A stretch of DNA of 64,000 nt from Methylobacterium sp. BTF04 (GTDB lineage: Bacteria > Pseudomonadota > Alphaproteobacteria > Rhizobiales > Beijerinckiaceae): NCBI RefSeq assembly GCF_010692745.1, contig NZ_JAAHTB010000005.1, positions 113,704 to 177,703 of the forward strand. Direction: 5' to 3'. A program made the translations under genes and the position numbers. Position 1 is the first letter of the stretch. Each line of letters starts with the position of its first letter. Below the pieces are notes generated by a model. It was not told where the DNA came from. It ran no database searches and saw only the letters and a program-made list of their open reading frames with translations. This document shows positions 56,293 to 64,000 of this stretch, piece after piece.

Positions 56293-56901
56293 TCAACTCC
56301 GTGCGCGATGAGCTACGTGAACTAACCAGCCTGGGATGATGCCAAGCTCGCGTGCGACCGCGCTCTCCCCCGCGCGCCACCTTTGTGCGCGCTGGTCGTC
56401 CAACCAGACGTTGTCGCTTTGGTCGTGCCTCTCCAAGGCCCAGCGCACAACTGGCTCGCCCCATGAATATCTACGCGCGAACGCTACTTCCCGCCTTATA
56501 CAGCAACGCTCGATACGCGCTCGGATAGACTCATCGTAGCCGAATTGTATCAAACGAGCGTGGGTCGCTTCGTGCACGACCAAAGAAGCGATGACTTCGG
56601 TATCAGCCTCGCGAACATACCGAGCGTCGAGCACGATCAACCTGCGACGATGGATGTATTTGCCGATACCATGAGGTTCTAAGGTAATCCAAATCCTATC
56701 AATGTTGCGCTGTAAGTGAGTATAAGTGACAGGATCATACGTTTCAATGAACGAAATCGCTTCGCGAGCGCGGTCCAATAGGCTGATATCATTCTCGAAA
56801 ACGACCCCAATCCAAATACCATCAATAATGATATTTTTTGAGAGTCGCATACCGATGCGGTCCACCACATCCGATAGCCAGTCCATGAGGCCCGTGCGCA
56901 T
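56293..56901 (-). CDS. HExxH putative zinc metallopeptidase-like protein
   Basis: This 202-residue protein has VVHEATHARL with an HExxH zinc motif at 110-114, and a glutamate ~17 residues later (E131, or E138) that could be the third ligand. A hydrophobic strand region (DRIWITLEPHGIGKYIHRRR) precedes it. It is probably an intracellular zincin; no signal peptide is seen. Substrate and role are unknown; it sits among defence genes. Confidence 0.6.
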   Translation of the reverse strand: MRTGLMDWLSDVVDRIGMRLSKNIIIDGIWIGVVFENDISLLDRAREAISFIETYDPVTYTHLQRNIDRIWITLEPHGIGKYIHRRRLIVLDARYVREADTEVIASLVVHEATHARLIQFGYDESIRARIERCCIRREVAFARRYSWGEPVVRWALERHDQSDNVWLDDQRAQRWRAGESAVARELGIIPGWLVHVAHRARS

Positions 56902-57148
56902 TTAACATCCCTTACCGAGTGAGCATGAGCAGCTTGGCTGTGATTAGTTTTAAGTCCGCCTAACGGATGTTCGCTTCTCACCCTTAAGAGGACTTTCCAT
57001 CACTTAGGACCGCTTCTATCTCAACATGCTTTAGCCGCCGTCAATTTTCGACGTATCAGCCGATGCCAAAGTTCTTCTCGACGACCCGCCTATAACACTA
57101 CCGGCTAAGTGCGGTTCCGAATATGTCGACGACTATTTCGTCGCAGAA

Positions 57149-57451
57149 CTAAAGATAAACCTCTTTAATAGGTTCTTCGGGGTCTAAGTCGAGAGTCCAG
57201 GTGGAAACAAAAGCTCTTACCTCGTCAATCGATTCATCTGGATGCGATGTAGAAGTCAGTCTTCTTGTATCATCCGAACCATCGCCAACTATCAATTCTT
57301 CAATGACGTCCTCAACCCTTCGGCAATCATGCCCGACCACTGCAACAAGTGAAACCTTATCATTTATCGCGTCTTCTACGAAATCTTCGAGGGATTGAGC
57401 ATTCCAGGGTGGGGCGTGCAGGATTAATCTTTTGGTGTAAGGCACTCGCAA
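57149..57451 (-). CDS. Small acidic protein (DUF7684-like), TTG start
   Basis: This 100-residue protein runs from RVPYTKRLILHAPPWNAQSL to a C-terminal DLDPEEPIKEVYL, with VAVVGHDCRRVEDVIEELIV and GDGSDDTRR. The start is TTG 57451 because a perfect AAGGAG lies 5 bases upstream; the frame's longer ATG version overlaps the upstream gene. It resembles a family I recall as DUF7684, of unknown function. It is third in a three-gene run. Confidence 0.65.
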   Translation of the reverse strand: MRVPYTKRLILHAPPWNAQSLEDFVEDAINDKVSLVAVVGHDCRRVEDVIEELIVGDGSDDTRRLTSTSHPDESIDEVRAFVSTWTLDLDPEEPIKEVYL

Positions 57452-57479
57452 ATATCTCTCCTTACCAGTTGAAGCATTC

Positions 57480-57908
57480 TCATTCGATCCCAAGCTGTGA
57501 GGAAATTGGCAGCCGAAAGTGCCCCTTGCTCCACCACGCCAGTTTTGCATTCCGCGGATCGCGAATGATTGTGATCTCGGCCTTTCGGCGAAGCGCAGTC
57601 CGAAAGCGTGAGGCATTTCGCACTCCGCAAACGCCGATGAAACACTCTCCTGTCTCATCGTTGCGGTAGAATGCACTGCCTCCAAATGCGCGCTGAACGC
57701 CTTCTTGATCACAGTGCCCGCCACCACCGAAAACCGACACAACCAGATCAGCCGGAGCCACGCACATCATCGTTCCATTGCCGCTCGCAACACGTTCACA
57801 TCGAAACAGGTAGATGCGTTGCGAGTCGTCTGGGATGAAAACGATTATGGTGGAGGTCGCGAAGCCTGCAAACGATTCTTCGCTGGCATCACGGCTCGGC
57901 GCAATCAG
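57480..57908 (-). CDS. Unknown island protein with unresolved start
   Basis: The open frame runs from immediately after the stop of the 266-aa gene to 57480, about 142 codons. The protein-like sequence (STIIVFIPDDSQRIYLFRCE, then MMCVAPADLVVSVFGGGG, GECFIGVCGVRN) begins well before the first ATG at 57770. Upstream only CTG/ATT codons could start it, so it may reinitiate after the upstream gene, start nonstandardly, or have been separated from that gene by a frameshift. No family is recognised. Confidence 0.55.
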   Translation of the reverse strand: MIAPSRDASEESFAGFATSTIIVFIPDDSQRIYLFRCERVASGNGTMMCVAPADLVVSVFGGGGHCDQEGVQRAFGGSAFYRNDETGECFIGVCGVRNASRFRTALRRKAEITIIRDPRNAKLAWWSKGHFRLPISSQLGIE

Positions 57909-58705
57909 TCCTCAGGGTCTCGTGTGAGCATGGCCGCAATCAGGTGAACTGTGCTCACCACTTCAGCCCCATGCCAAGCGGACAGCCGCCCCGGTAGCAA
58001 GCCCCCAAGCCTTCGCCAGAGATCATGACATTGTTGGGACCAAATTGTTCCGAGAAGCCATTCGCCCGGTATTGGATAACCAAGTTGCGCACGGAAAGCC
58101 GTCGCAGCCTCGGCTTCCGCCACCATAATCCAGTCCATGAGTGCCACGAGCGCAGCATCCGACACATTCTCGGCAAGCGCAAACCAGAGTAATCCGAGCC
58201 CGAAAAAGGCCGCTTCGTCGGAAGAGTTTGGACCCAAGCGTGGGATGAGCCAAGCCACCAGGGCAGCAGCCGCACGATTGATGTCTCCCGTCTCATCATC
58301 GTTCAACTGCCGGAGCGCCTTAAGCCCGAGCGCGTGCAGACTGTCGATCAAACTGACAAGCGTCTCGTTGGCTCCAATCGCGCCGTTGTCGTTCTCTGGC
58401 TCGCCATAGGCTCTTAAAAGTGTTGCGCAGGCGAAGGCACGGCGCCAGTGCCGCCCTATATGCGTTGGGTCATCAATAGGCCGGTCCCATCGCGTCAGTT
58501 CCAAAACTTCGGTAGGTTTACATTCACGAAGGTTGAGCGCACCGCCGTGAAGGAGGCTGCGCAGGGCGGCTAAATGCTCTTTGCTATCCTGCCCGTAATC
58601 GGCTTCCGAGATGATGCGCAGGTCTTCCGGATTCAGCATTCCGCCAATGAGTGCTGGCAGTGGGTCGGGATTCGGTTCTAGGGTATTGGGAAGGTGCGGG
58701 GGCAT
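57905..58705 (-). CDS. Hypothetical 266-aa helical protein
   Basis: This 266-residue, mostly alpha-helical protein (SLIDSLHALGLKALRQLNDD, AAAALVAWLIPRLG, EAAFFGLGLLWFALAE, AALVALMDWIMV) has Trp-rich turns and a polar N-terminus. No domain is recognised. It heads a run of three minus-strand genes and its start is 8 bases from the divergent gene at 58714; an internal ATG at 58639 is an alternative start leaving promoter room. Confidence 0.6.
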   Translation of the reverse strand: MPPHLPNTLEPNPDPLPALIGGMLNPEDLRIISEADYGQDSKEHLAALRSLLHGGALNLRECKPTEVLELTRWDRPIDDPTHIGRHWRRAFACATLLRAYGEPENDNGAIGANETLVSLIDSLHALGLKALRQLNDDETGDINRAAAALVAWLIPRLGPNSSDEAAFFGLGLLWFALAENVSDAALVALMDWIMVAEAEAATAFRAQLGYPIPGEWLLGTIWSQQCHDLWRRLGGLLPGRLSAWHGAEVVSTVHLIAAMLTRDPED

Positions 58706-58713
58706 AAAGCGTA

Positions 58714-59157
58714 ATGACCGTCTACGTGAGCGATGCGAATACGAACCGCATAGTGCAAACCCTTCAGATACACGACTTCTTGCCGTCGAAGGATGTCGTC
58801 GTTGATCCCCACGCCGTGCTGACGATGCTAGGCGAACGGGCGATCCGTTCTTCGTGGCAGGTTGCCGGGGTCGCCCGCTATGATGAAGCTGTCATGGTCG
58901 TTGGGGATGAAGCTGCGGATCGTCTCAAAGCGTTATCCAAATCGCGGGCGCGAGTGTCAGGAATACGACTCACCGAACTCTTTGATCAAACTGTTCAGAT
59001 CATTTGGGGTGAATTCACCGCCTTCGAGGTTGGAGAAGTTGCGCCATGGGTGGTTATTCGAGCTATCGACAGTTCATGGTGCGAAGTCGAGACGAATGAT
59101 GAGGAAGTTCTAGATCGTGTGCGACAGGACTTCGAAGACGTCCGGACAGATTCCTAA
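58714..59157 (+). CDS. Hypothetical 147-aa protein
   Basis: This 147-residue acidic protein (MTVYVSDANTNRIVQTLQIH, AVMVVGDEAADRLKALSKSR, FGEVAPW-type strands) is mixed alpha/beta with no membrane segment. It is divergent from the 266-aa gene with almost no spacing. No family is recognised. Confidence 0.6.
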   Translation: MTVYVSDANTNRIVQTLQIHDFLPSKDVVVDPHAVLTMLGERAIRSSWQVAGVARYDEAVMVVGDEAADRLKALSKSRARVSGIRLTELFDQTVQIIWGEFTAFEVGEVAPWVVIRAIDSSWCEVETNDEEVLDRVRQDFEDVRTDS

Positions 59158-59338
59158 CTGTCACCCTTTAGAGTCCGTCCGATAAGTCATTCTGTTCGGC
59201 CCAGCCTTCAGACGAAGATCATGACGGCGGATGCGTAGAGCAAAGCCTGGGCCGAGGCGAGAGTCGTTCAGCAGCTGGAAAGGTTCTAAACGGGCCAATA
59301 ATGCTCCGCTTTCATGCTCATCATACTGAACGGCGACG

Positions 59339-59881
59339 TCACGGAGAGAGCAATCGATACACCGACGCCCGCCCGACGTTCATTTCCTTCGCGATGGCGG
59401 TAGCTCCCATTCCCTGCGCCGCCAAAGCCCTTACGCGGTCACCATCGATAGACGCCTTCCGACCTTTGTAGACCCCGTTCGATTTCGCCTTCGCAATACC
59501 CTCTAGCTGCCTCTCAGAACGGATCGCAGTTTCGAATTCCGCGAACACCCCTAGCATTTGAAGGAAGCATCGACCCGCCGCCGTGCTCGTTTCCACCGGC
59601 TGTTCGATCACAGTGAGAGCGACGCCAGAAGCCTCCATCCGCTTCACAATGGTTGCGAGGTCGGAAATGGAACGTGCCAGTCTGTCGATGCGGGTGACAA
59701 CGATTCGATCTCCGTCACGGGCGAACTGAAGAAGCGTTTCAAGTTCCGTGCGCCCTTCGACCTTCGTGCCCGTTCGAGTCTCGGCCCGTATCACCTCACA
59801 CCCGGCGGCTTTTAGGGCATCCCGCTGAATGTCGAGGGACTGAGAGGACGAACTCACGCGCGCATATCCATAGACCGCCAT
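59339..59881 (-). CDS. Serine recombinase (resolvase/invertase)
   Basis: This 180-residue site-specific recombinase has a catalytic domain starting VYGYARVSSSSQSLDIQRDA (catalytic Ser about residue 9-12), RIDRLARSISDL, and GRCFLQMLGVFAEFE, and a C-terminal HTH (MGATAIAKEMNVGRASVYRL). MAVYGYARVS at 59881 is taken as the start; an upstream extension is possible. A candidate res region lies just upstream. It probably resolves a transposon or inverts a segment. Confidence 0.9.
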   Translation of the reverse strand: MAVYGYARVSSSSQSLDIQRDALKAAGCEVIRAETRTGTKVEGRTELETLLQFARDGDRIVVTRIDRLARSISDLATIVKRMEASGVALTVIEQPVETSTAAGRCFLQMLGVFAEFETAIRSERQLEGIAKAKSNGVYKGRKASIDGDRVRALAAQGMGATAIAKEMNVGRASVYRLLSP

Positions 59882-59921
59882 TGCCGACACCGTCCTGTTT
59901 GGTTCTAGACCATCGCAGTAT

Positions 59922-60014
59922 GGTGTCTCACAACGCGAAAGTCGACTCATATAAGACACTTCCCTGCTAGGGACCTTGTCTCAGGTTTCGGTGACTCACG
60001 TGTCTACCCTATAA
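59922..60014. promoter_or_regulatory. Candidate res site next to the serine recombinase
   Basis: Upstream of the recombinase, TGTCTCA-type elements occur at 59924 and 59977. TATAAGACAC (59950) is opposed by GTGTCTACCCTATA (59999), giving staggered inverted half-sites as in resolvase recognition regions. The same stretch forms the hamA upstream region. Confidence 0.4.
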
Positions 60015-60057
60015 GCGACGCCCATCGAGTTTGCCGTATACCGAAGTTCCTACTGCT

Positions 60058-60966
60058 ATGGACATGGCAAGTCCCAAAGTTCCATATTGTTTTCTGGTAG
60101 CCGCCGGGGTGGGTATGAGCATTTACGATACGAAGCCGGACCGAATGCTCACGGTATTGAGTTCCGACTCTACCTTAAATCCTATGACCGGGGTATACTG
60201 TGCCGGCTTTGAACTTGAAGAATGGCGGTGTGTTCCGCTTTCTCGGCATCTCGTAGAATGGCTTCCAGAGTATGCGCTTGTTGAGGAAGAGCTGCAAATC
60301 CATCACGGGAATATCTATGTAAAACTTAGTCAGGCAGCGGCGAGGGTATATACAAGTGAGAAGTATGAACTGAGAGGCGAGGCTGGCGAGATAGCGCTTC
60401 ATGCAATTTGTAGGGACTACTTCAACACTATACCTATATCTCCGCGAGTATTTTACAAGTCTGCAACTAATGATGTTATTAAAGCTTTTGACATGGTTCA
60501 TGCCCGTTTCCCAACATCTGACACCTTTGAAGTTTGGCTCGGCGAGTCAAAGTTATATGCCACTCCTTCTAGAGCCATCGATGACGCACTAAAGTCCATA
60601 AATATGCATCTTGAGAGGGGATTTCTTGAGAAGCAGAAGCTCCTTTTAGGACCACAGATACCAAAGAGTACACCAAACTACGAGAAAATTTCCGCGATAT
60701 TTAAGATGCAATCCAGCATAGATGAATTCGTCGATACAGCGGTGTTTGTCGTTGGTATCGCGACGAACAGTAAAGCAGTTGGAGGTGCCAAAAAACAGAC
60801 AGCTGAATACATTGCTTCGATCACAAACGAGCTAGCAGCCCTCTCTAAAAAGATTAACGTTAGTAAACTCGCGTTAAAGATAAGGCTTGTACTTCTTTAT
60901 ATTCCTTTAGGTAGCAAGAGTAAACTTGTGTTTGAGTTCGACAAGCGCCTTAAAGGCCTTCAATGA
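60058..60966 (+). CDS. hamA: Hachiman defence protein HamA (DUF1837 nuclease)
   Basis: This 302-residue protein is the HamA subunit of the Hachiman anti-phage system. Its DUF1837 core shows the PD-(D/E)xK layout: GEAGEIALHAICRDYF (about 108-121, catalytic Glu), KAFDMVH with Asp at about 145, and WLGESKLYATPSRAID with ExK at about 163-165. HamA is known to be a nuclease held in check by HamB. ATG 60058 is chosen; TTG 60031 is the only longer option. Its stop overlaps hamB by 4 bases (ATGA). Confidence 0.9.
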   Translation: MDMASPKVPYCFLVAAGVGMSIYDTKPDRMLTVLSSDSTLNPMTGVYCAGFELEEWRCVPLSRHLVEWLPEYALVEEELQIHHGNIYVKLSQAAARVYTSEKYELRGEAGEIALHAICRDYFNTIPISPRVFYKSATNDVIKAFDMVHARFPTSDTFEVWLGESKLYATPSRAIDDALKSINMHLERGFLEKQKLLLGPQIPKSTPNYEKISAIFKMQSSIDEFVDTAVFVVGIATNSKAVGGAKKQTAEYIASITNELAALSKKINVSKLALKIRLVLLYIPLGSKSKLVFEFDKRLKGLQ

Positions 60967-63056
60967 AGCTTATCTACGATTGGAATGAGTTTGACCACTC
61001 AACGGAATTCGAGTTGAAGGGACAGGTATTTGACATAATTCAAGAGACTGCCGCCTACCTACACGAGACGACAAATGACGATCCCGTTGTGCTCAATGTG
61101 ATACCAAGGTTGGCTCAGCTGATCAGTAAGCACGAGTGTCTAGCATCATTCAAGGAACCGTTTAGTTCCTTGGCTAGGGCTGTTGGGTTGTGGAACTATA
61201 TTGATAAGAACAACGCGCCTTCAAGGGATCGGTTGGTTGCAGAAGCGGTCTCTGTGCCTGAACTCGGTAACATTTCACTTCACCGGGAGCAGATTGGAGC
61301 CTTAAATGTGCTTTTAGCAGGCAGAAACCTTGTTTTAAGTGCGCCAACAAGCTTCGGAAAAAGCCTTATCATCGACGCTCTTGTACTCACAGGGAGATAC
61401 AAAAGGATAGTCGTAATCCTGCCAACTATTGCGTTGCTTGACGAATTCCGGCGCCGATTCACTAGGCGGTTCAGAGACACTTATGACATCGTAATGTATA
61501 GCTCTGAGACCAGCGCCGCCCGAAATGTCATATTCCTTGGCACTCAGGAGAGGATCATTGCTCGTTCTGATTTGTCGAAGATTGACCTTTTGGTGGTGGA
61601 TGAATTCTACAAGCTTGATACGCGCTCTTCGTCAGGAAAACGTGACGAACGGTCTCTTATCCTGAATGCCAGCGTCTACAAGCTACTCAAGAATTCCAAG
61701 CAATTTTTTCTTCTCGGACCGAACATCGATCATATCAGAATGGATAAGACCAGTCCTTGGAACTTTCAATTCTTGAGAACCCGGTTTTCGACCGTAGCTG
61801 TTGACACCTTTGACCTAAAGAATGTCGACAATAAAGAAACGAGACTTATCGAGGAAGCTTTCAAAGAAGAGAACTGGCCAGTTCTAATATTTGTATCTTC
61901 ACCTAAACGTGCAAATGATATTGCGCTACTACTAGCGAACGAAAACCGCCTCCATGGTCACCGCTCTGATTTGAGCTTATGGATAGAGAGCAACTACGGA
62001 GGGAAGTGGGAACTAAGCAAATGCGTAGCTTCGGGAATCGGTGTTCATCATGGGCGGATTCCACGTGCGCTTTCGTCCCGCTTCGTAAAGCTTTTCAATG
62101 ATGGAGTGCTTCCCATCCTGATATGCACTTCGACTCTCATCGAAGGCGTCAATACGGCTGCACAGTCCGTAATAATTTATGACAAAAAAATAGAAAGGGA
62201 AGACTTCGACTTTTTCACGTTCTCTAACATTCGTGGTAGAGCCGGCCGGCTTGGACAGTACCATACGGGGCGTGTCTTCCTCTTTAATGCCCCGCCAGAT
62301 GTCAGTGATGTTGACGTTTTTCCACCTGTATTTCTGGACTACGAGAATGCTCCAGATGAGCTAGCAGTTTATTTGGAAGAAGACGATGCGCCAGCGAGTA
62401 TTACTCAAAGAGTTTCAGTCTTAACGCAAAGTCTCGGCATTGGGATTTCGGATCTTCAACGTCTATCTGGTCTCGGAATCGACGTACTCGAAAAAGTGCG
62501 TGGCATTATCGCCGAACGAGTTGAAGAAAAGCATTATCTCAGTTGGTCCGGAAGGCCCAAGTGGAACGAGATTTTGGAGCTTTGTGAAATCGTATGTCGC
62601 CTTCGTAGGTCCAGAGATTTTGGTGTTAGGTCGCCGCGTCAGTTAGCTATGTGGATTACGAAACTACGCGCCAGTACGAGTATGTCTGAATTCTTTCGTT
62701 GGTACTCAGATGGCTTCACGGGTGATATCAACGAAATCGATAAGGTATTTTTGTTCCTAAGATCATGCGAGCATAGTCTGCCTGAGTTGTTCGATGCAGT
62801 ACAAACGTTCGCTATCGCAACAGGTATCAGTGCTGATTACTCCTTGTTGCTAGATGAGCTTCCACGATGGTTTCGCATGGACGAAGTTAAGCAATTGGAG
62901 GAACAAGGGGTTCCAATGCAGATCACAGAACGTTTCATTTCATCGACAGACACGCTTCAAGATATTCGTCTCAAGCTATTTGAAGCTAGCAGAAATCTCG
63001 ATCCTAAACTTTCGAAGATCGAACAAGATTGGCTGACCGATGCATTGCCTCTTTAG
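60963..63056 (+). CDS. hamB: Hachiman defence helicase HamB
   Basis: This 697-residue SF2 helicase partner of HamA has HREQ (107-110), Walker A APTSFGKS (127-134), DEFYKLD (213-219), IGVHHG (359-364) and the arginine-finger motif VI NIRGRAGRLGQ (422-432), plus a helical C-terminal region. In the Hachiman system HamB senses damaged or foreign DNA and releases HamA to degrade DNA. Start and hamA stop overlap, indicating a coupled operon. Confidence 0.92.
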   Translation: MKLIYDWNEFDHSTEFELKGQVFDIIQETAAYLHETTNDDPVVLNVIPRLAQLISKHECLASFKEPFSSLARAVGLWNYIDKNNAPSRDRLVAEAVSVPELGNISLHREQIGALNVLLAGRNLVLSAPTSFGKSLIIDALVLTGRYKRIVVILPTIALLDEFRRRFTRRFRDTYDIVMYSSETSAARNVIFLGTQERIIARSDLSKIDLLVVDEFYKLDTRSSSGKRDERSLILNASVYKLLKNSKQFFLLGPNIDHIRMDKTSPWNFQFLRTRFSTVAVDTFDLKNVDNKETRLIEEAFKEENWPVLIFVSSPKRANDIALLLANENRLHGHRSDLSLWIESNYGGKWELSKCVASGIGVHHGRIPRALSSRFVKLFNDGVLPILICTSTLIEGVNTAAQSVIIYDKKIEREDFDFFTFSNIRGRAGRLGQYHTGRVFLFNAPPDVSDVDVFPPVFLDYENAPDELAVYLEEDDAPASITQRVSVLTQSLGIGISDLQRLSGLGIDVLEKVRGIIAERVEEKHYLSWSGRPKWNEILELCEIVCRLRRSRDFGVRSPRQLAMWITKLRASTSMSEFFRWYSDGFTGDINEIDKVFLFLRSCEHSLPELFDAVQTFAIATGISADYSLLLDELPRWFRMDEVKQLEEQGVPMQITERFISSTDTLQDIRLKLFEASRNLDPKLSKIEQDWLTDALPL

Positions 63057-63489
63057 TTTTTTCCGGCAATATCCAATCATTAGGGTTCTTTGGTTTATGT
63101 ATTTAATGCACTGGTCAAATGGAATTGCATCTTCGATGTCACAATCTGTCACAACCGCCTAGGGAGTAAGATACTTTTAGACGGCGACGAAATCTTTACA
63201 TGCTTTAGTTTCAGTGGCATTCAAACTGTTATCTAAGACAAAATGGGTATAATCTGTCGTTTCACCGCGCCCGAAAAGCGGCATGTCGAGTGCGGTGACG
63301 CGATTTCAAATTCAATCGGTCACTGGCACATATGCCGCCCTCAATCTGCGTTCATGGTCGCTTCCCCCCATTCCGGCGCTAGTGTAGCGTTGAAGGGTAA
63401 CAGGCTGATCATAAAGCAAAATTGTTGAGTAAATCGGTTCGCTACCCTGATCCAAGCTTTCGCTGGCGTCCCTCCGAAGGCAAAGGTCA
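63057..63489. other. Gap between hamB and integrase remnant
   Basis: These 433 bases are AT-rich at first and GC-richer later. The short frame at 63243-63428 is not protein-like and lacks a ribosome binding site. I see no terminator or gene to report. Confidence 0.5.
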
Positions 63490-63744
63490 TTAATCAGAGC
63501 CGCCGGCATAGACGTGGTAGTACGGAAATCGCGTCATAGCGTCTGCAAGCATTGTCAATGAAGGTGTCTCATACCTACGGCCAACCGATGATACCCGATG
63601 CCCGGTTATCGCGTCCCGAAGCCTTTCCTCTATGCCTACGCCAAGGGCACGTGTTTTCCATGTGTGTCGCCAGCCGTGATTCGGGTCTACGGCTGGATCG
63701 AGCTTGACCGTCTCACGGACCCACTTGGCGACCTTGTGCCCCTG
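63490..63744 (-). pseudogene. C-terminal remnant of a tyrosine-family integrase
   Basis: On the minus strand the sequence reads as the last 80 or so residues of a tyrosine recombinase: ETVKLDPAVDPNHGWRHTWK (HxxR box), then RDAITGH (His/Trp site) and VGRRYET with the nucleophilic Tyr, ending at TAA 63490. The catalytic N-terminal half is missing towards the transposase at the right edge, so this is a truncated gene. It is the likely island integrase. Confidence 0.75.
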
Positions 63745-63875
63745 TAGCTCGCCCGGTGAGGTCCCAGAATCGTGCGCATCCGGCGAAGGCCGCCTTGCTC
63801 CGAGGTCTGTCGACGTCCAGCTTTTCGGTGATCTGATCCGGCATCGGTGCCGGCATCGATGCTGGAGATGCTCGG

Positions 63876-64000
63876 ATGGACGATGCGACCTACGTCCGGC
63901 GCCGCCGCTGGAGTGCTCAAGAGAAGCGCGCTGTCGTGGCGGAGTCCGTGACCAGCGGCAACGTGATCGCGACGGCCAAGCGCCACGGCATCCAGGCGCA
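63876..64000 (+). mobile_element. Insertion-sequence transposase OrfA-like, cut by window end
   Basis: This open frame (MDDATYVRRRRWSAQEKRAV, then AESVTSGNVIATAKRHGI) matches the N-terminal HTH of IS66/IS3-type OrfA proteins (RRRWS-E-K-RIV-ES). Only 41 codons are visible. The IS ends are not resolved. Confidence 0.7.

Noticed and set aside
57705..57947. 80-codon plus-strand frame with a helix-turn-helix-like look
   Set aside because: It lies opposite the more protein-like minus-strand frame at 57480-57908 and has no ribosome binding site. I keep the minus-strand reading.
59208..59290. Possible tail of an IS5-type transposase on the minus strand (ASAQALLYASAVMIFV)
   Set aside because: Only about 20 codons and no second motif; too short to support.
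1..64000. CRISPR arrays, rRNA genes, complete tRNAs and known riboswitches
   Set aside because: No regularly spaced repeats, rRNA-like conserved blocks, complete cloverleaf or recognisable riboswitch core was seen. Only the tRNA 3' fragment at 47843 is present.

Overview
The window looks like a Methylobacterium/Methylorubrum-type alphaproteobacterial chromosome. The basis is high-GC coding through about 47.8 kb, a 267-residue PhyR with its receiver aspartate at position 190 and a divergent NepR, repeated GGAAC-N16-CGTT promoters, a DUF2865 protein, a LuxR/LuxI pair and a propionyl-CoA carboxylase subunit. No rRNA operon, complete tRNA or CRISPR array is visible.

Region 1 (1-12.9 kb) is core metabolism and housekeeping: the end of pccB, a Tat-type metallophosphoesterase, a class III aminotransferase, a YkgJ-like Cys-cluster protein overlapping a HAD phosphatase, a MarR regulator, DUF1499, an MBL-fold hydrolase, DUF2865, a membrane diguanylate cyclase and an Nramp Mn transporter with an MntR-type palindrome upstream. 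Region 2 (12.9-16.2 kb) is a general-stress-response cluster. Divergent nepR and phyR are surrounded by small stress genes (DUF1328, a KGG-motif protein, a 51-residue protein and a secreted protein). Five exact GGAAC-N16-CGTT promoters and one near-match sit in 3.1 kb. Region 3 (16.4-47.6 kb) holds a cNMP-binding protein, L,D-transpeptidase, PPDK, a SleB-type hydrolase, AcuI-like reductase, GreA-like factor, LysR/WrbA, a threonylcarbamoyl-AMP synthase, an acyl-CoA dehydrogenase/enoyl-CoA hydratase/SDR/SDR/CorA run, a chemoreceptor, an SRAP protein, adenine deaminase, a candidate stress-induced small RNA, heme A synthase, hemolysin III, a GH25 muramidase and a LuxR/LuxI quorum-sensing pair with a lux box.

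Region 4 (about 47.84 kb to the window end) is an AT-richer genomic island. Its left end is the 3' end of a tRNA (probably tRNA-Leu) on the minus strand, i.e. an attachment-site copy. Near the right edge lies the C-terminal remnant of a tyrosine integrase, followed by a transposase gene cut by the window. Inside are a fused SF2-helicase/archaeo-eukaryotic-type primase with a near-perfect 39-nt hairpin downstream, an HNH endonuclease, an XRE regulator, a multi-pass membrane protein, an HExxH protein, a three-gene unknown operon with an odd start, a serine recombinase with a possible res site, and a complete Hachiman (hamA-hamB) anti-phage system. The island therefore combines an apparent replication module, recombinases and defence genes. 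The helicase-primase with its hairpin and the three-gene operon are the least explained parts.
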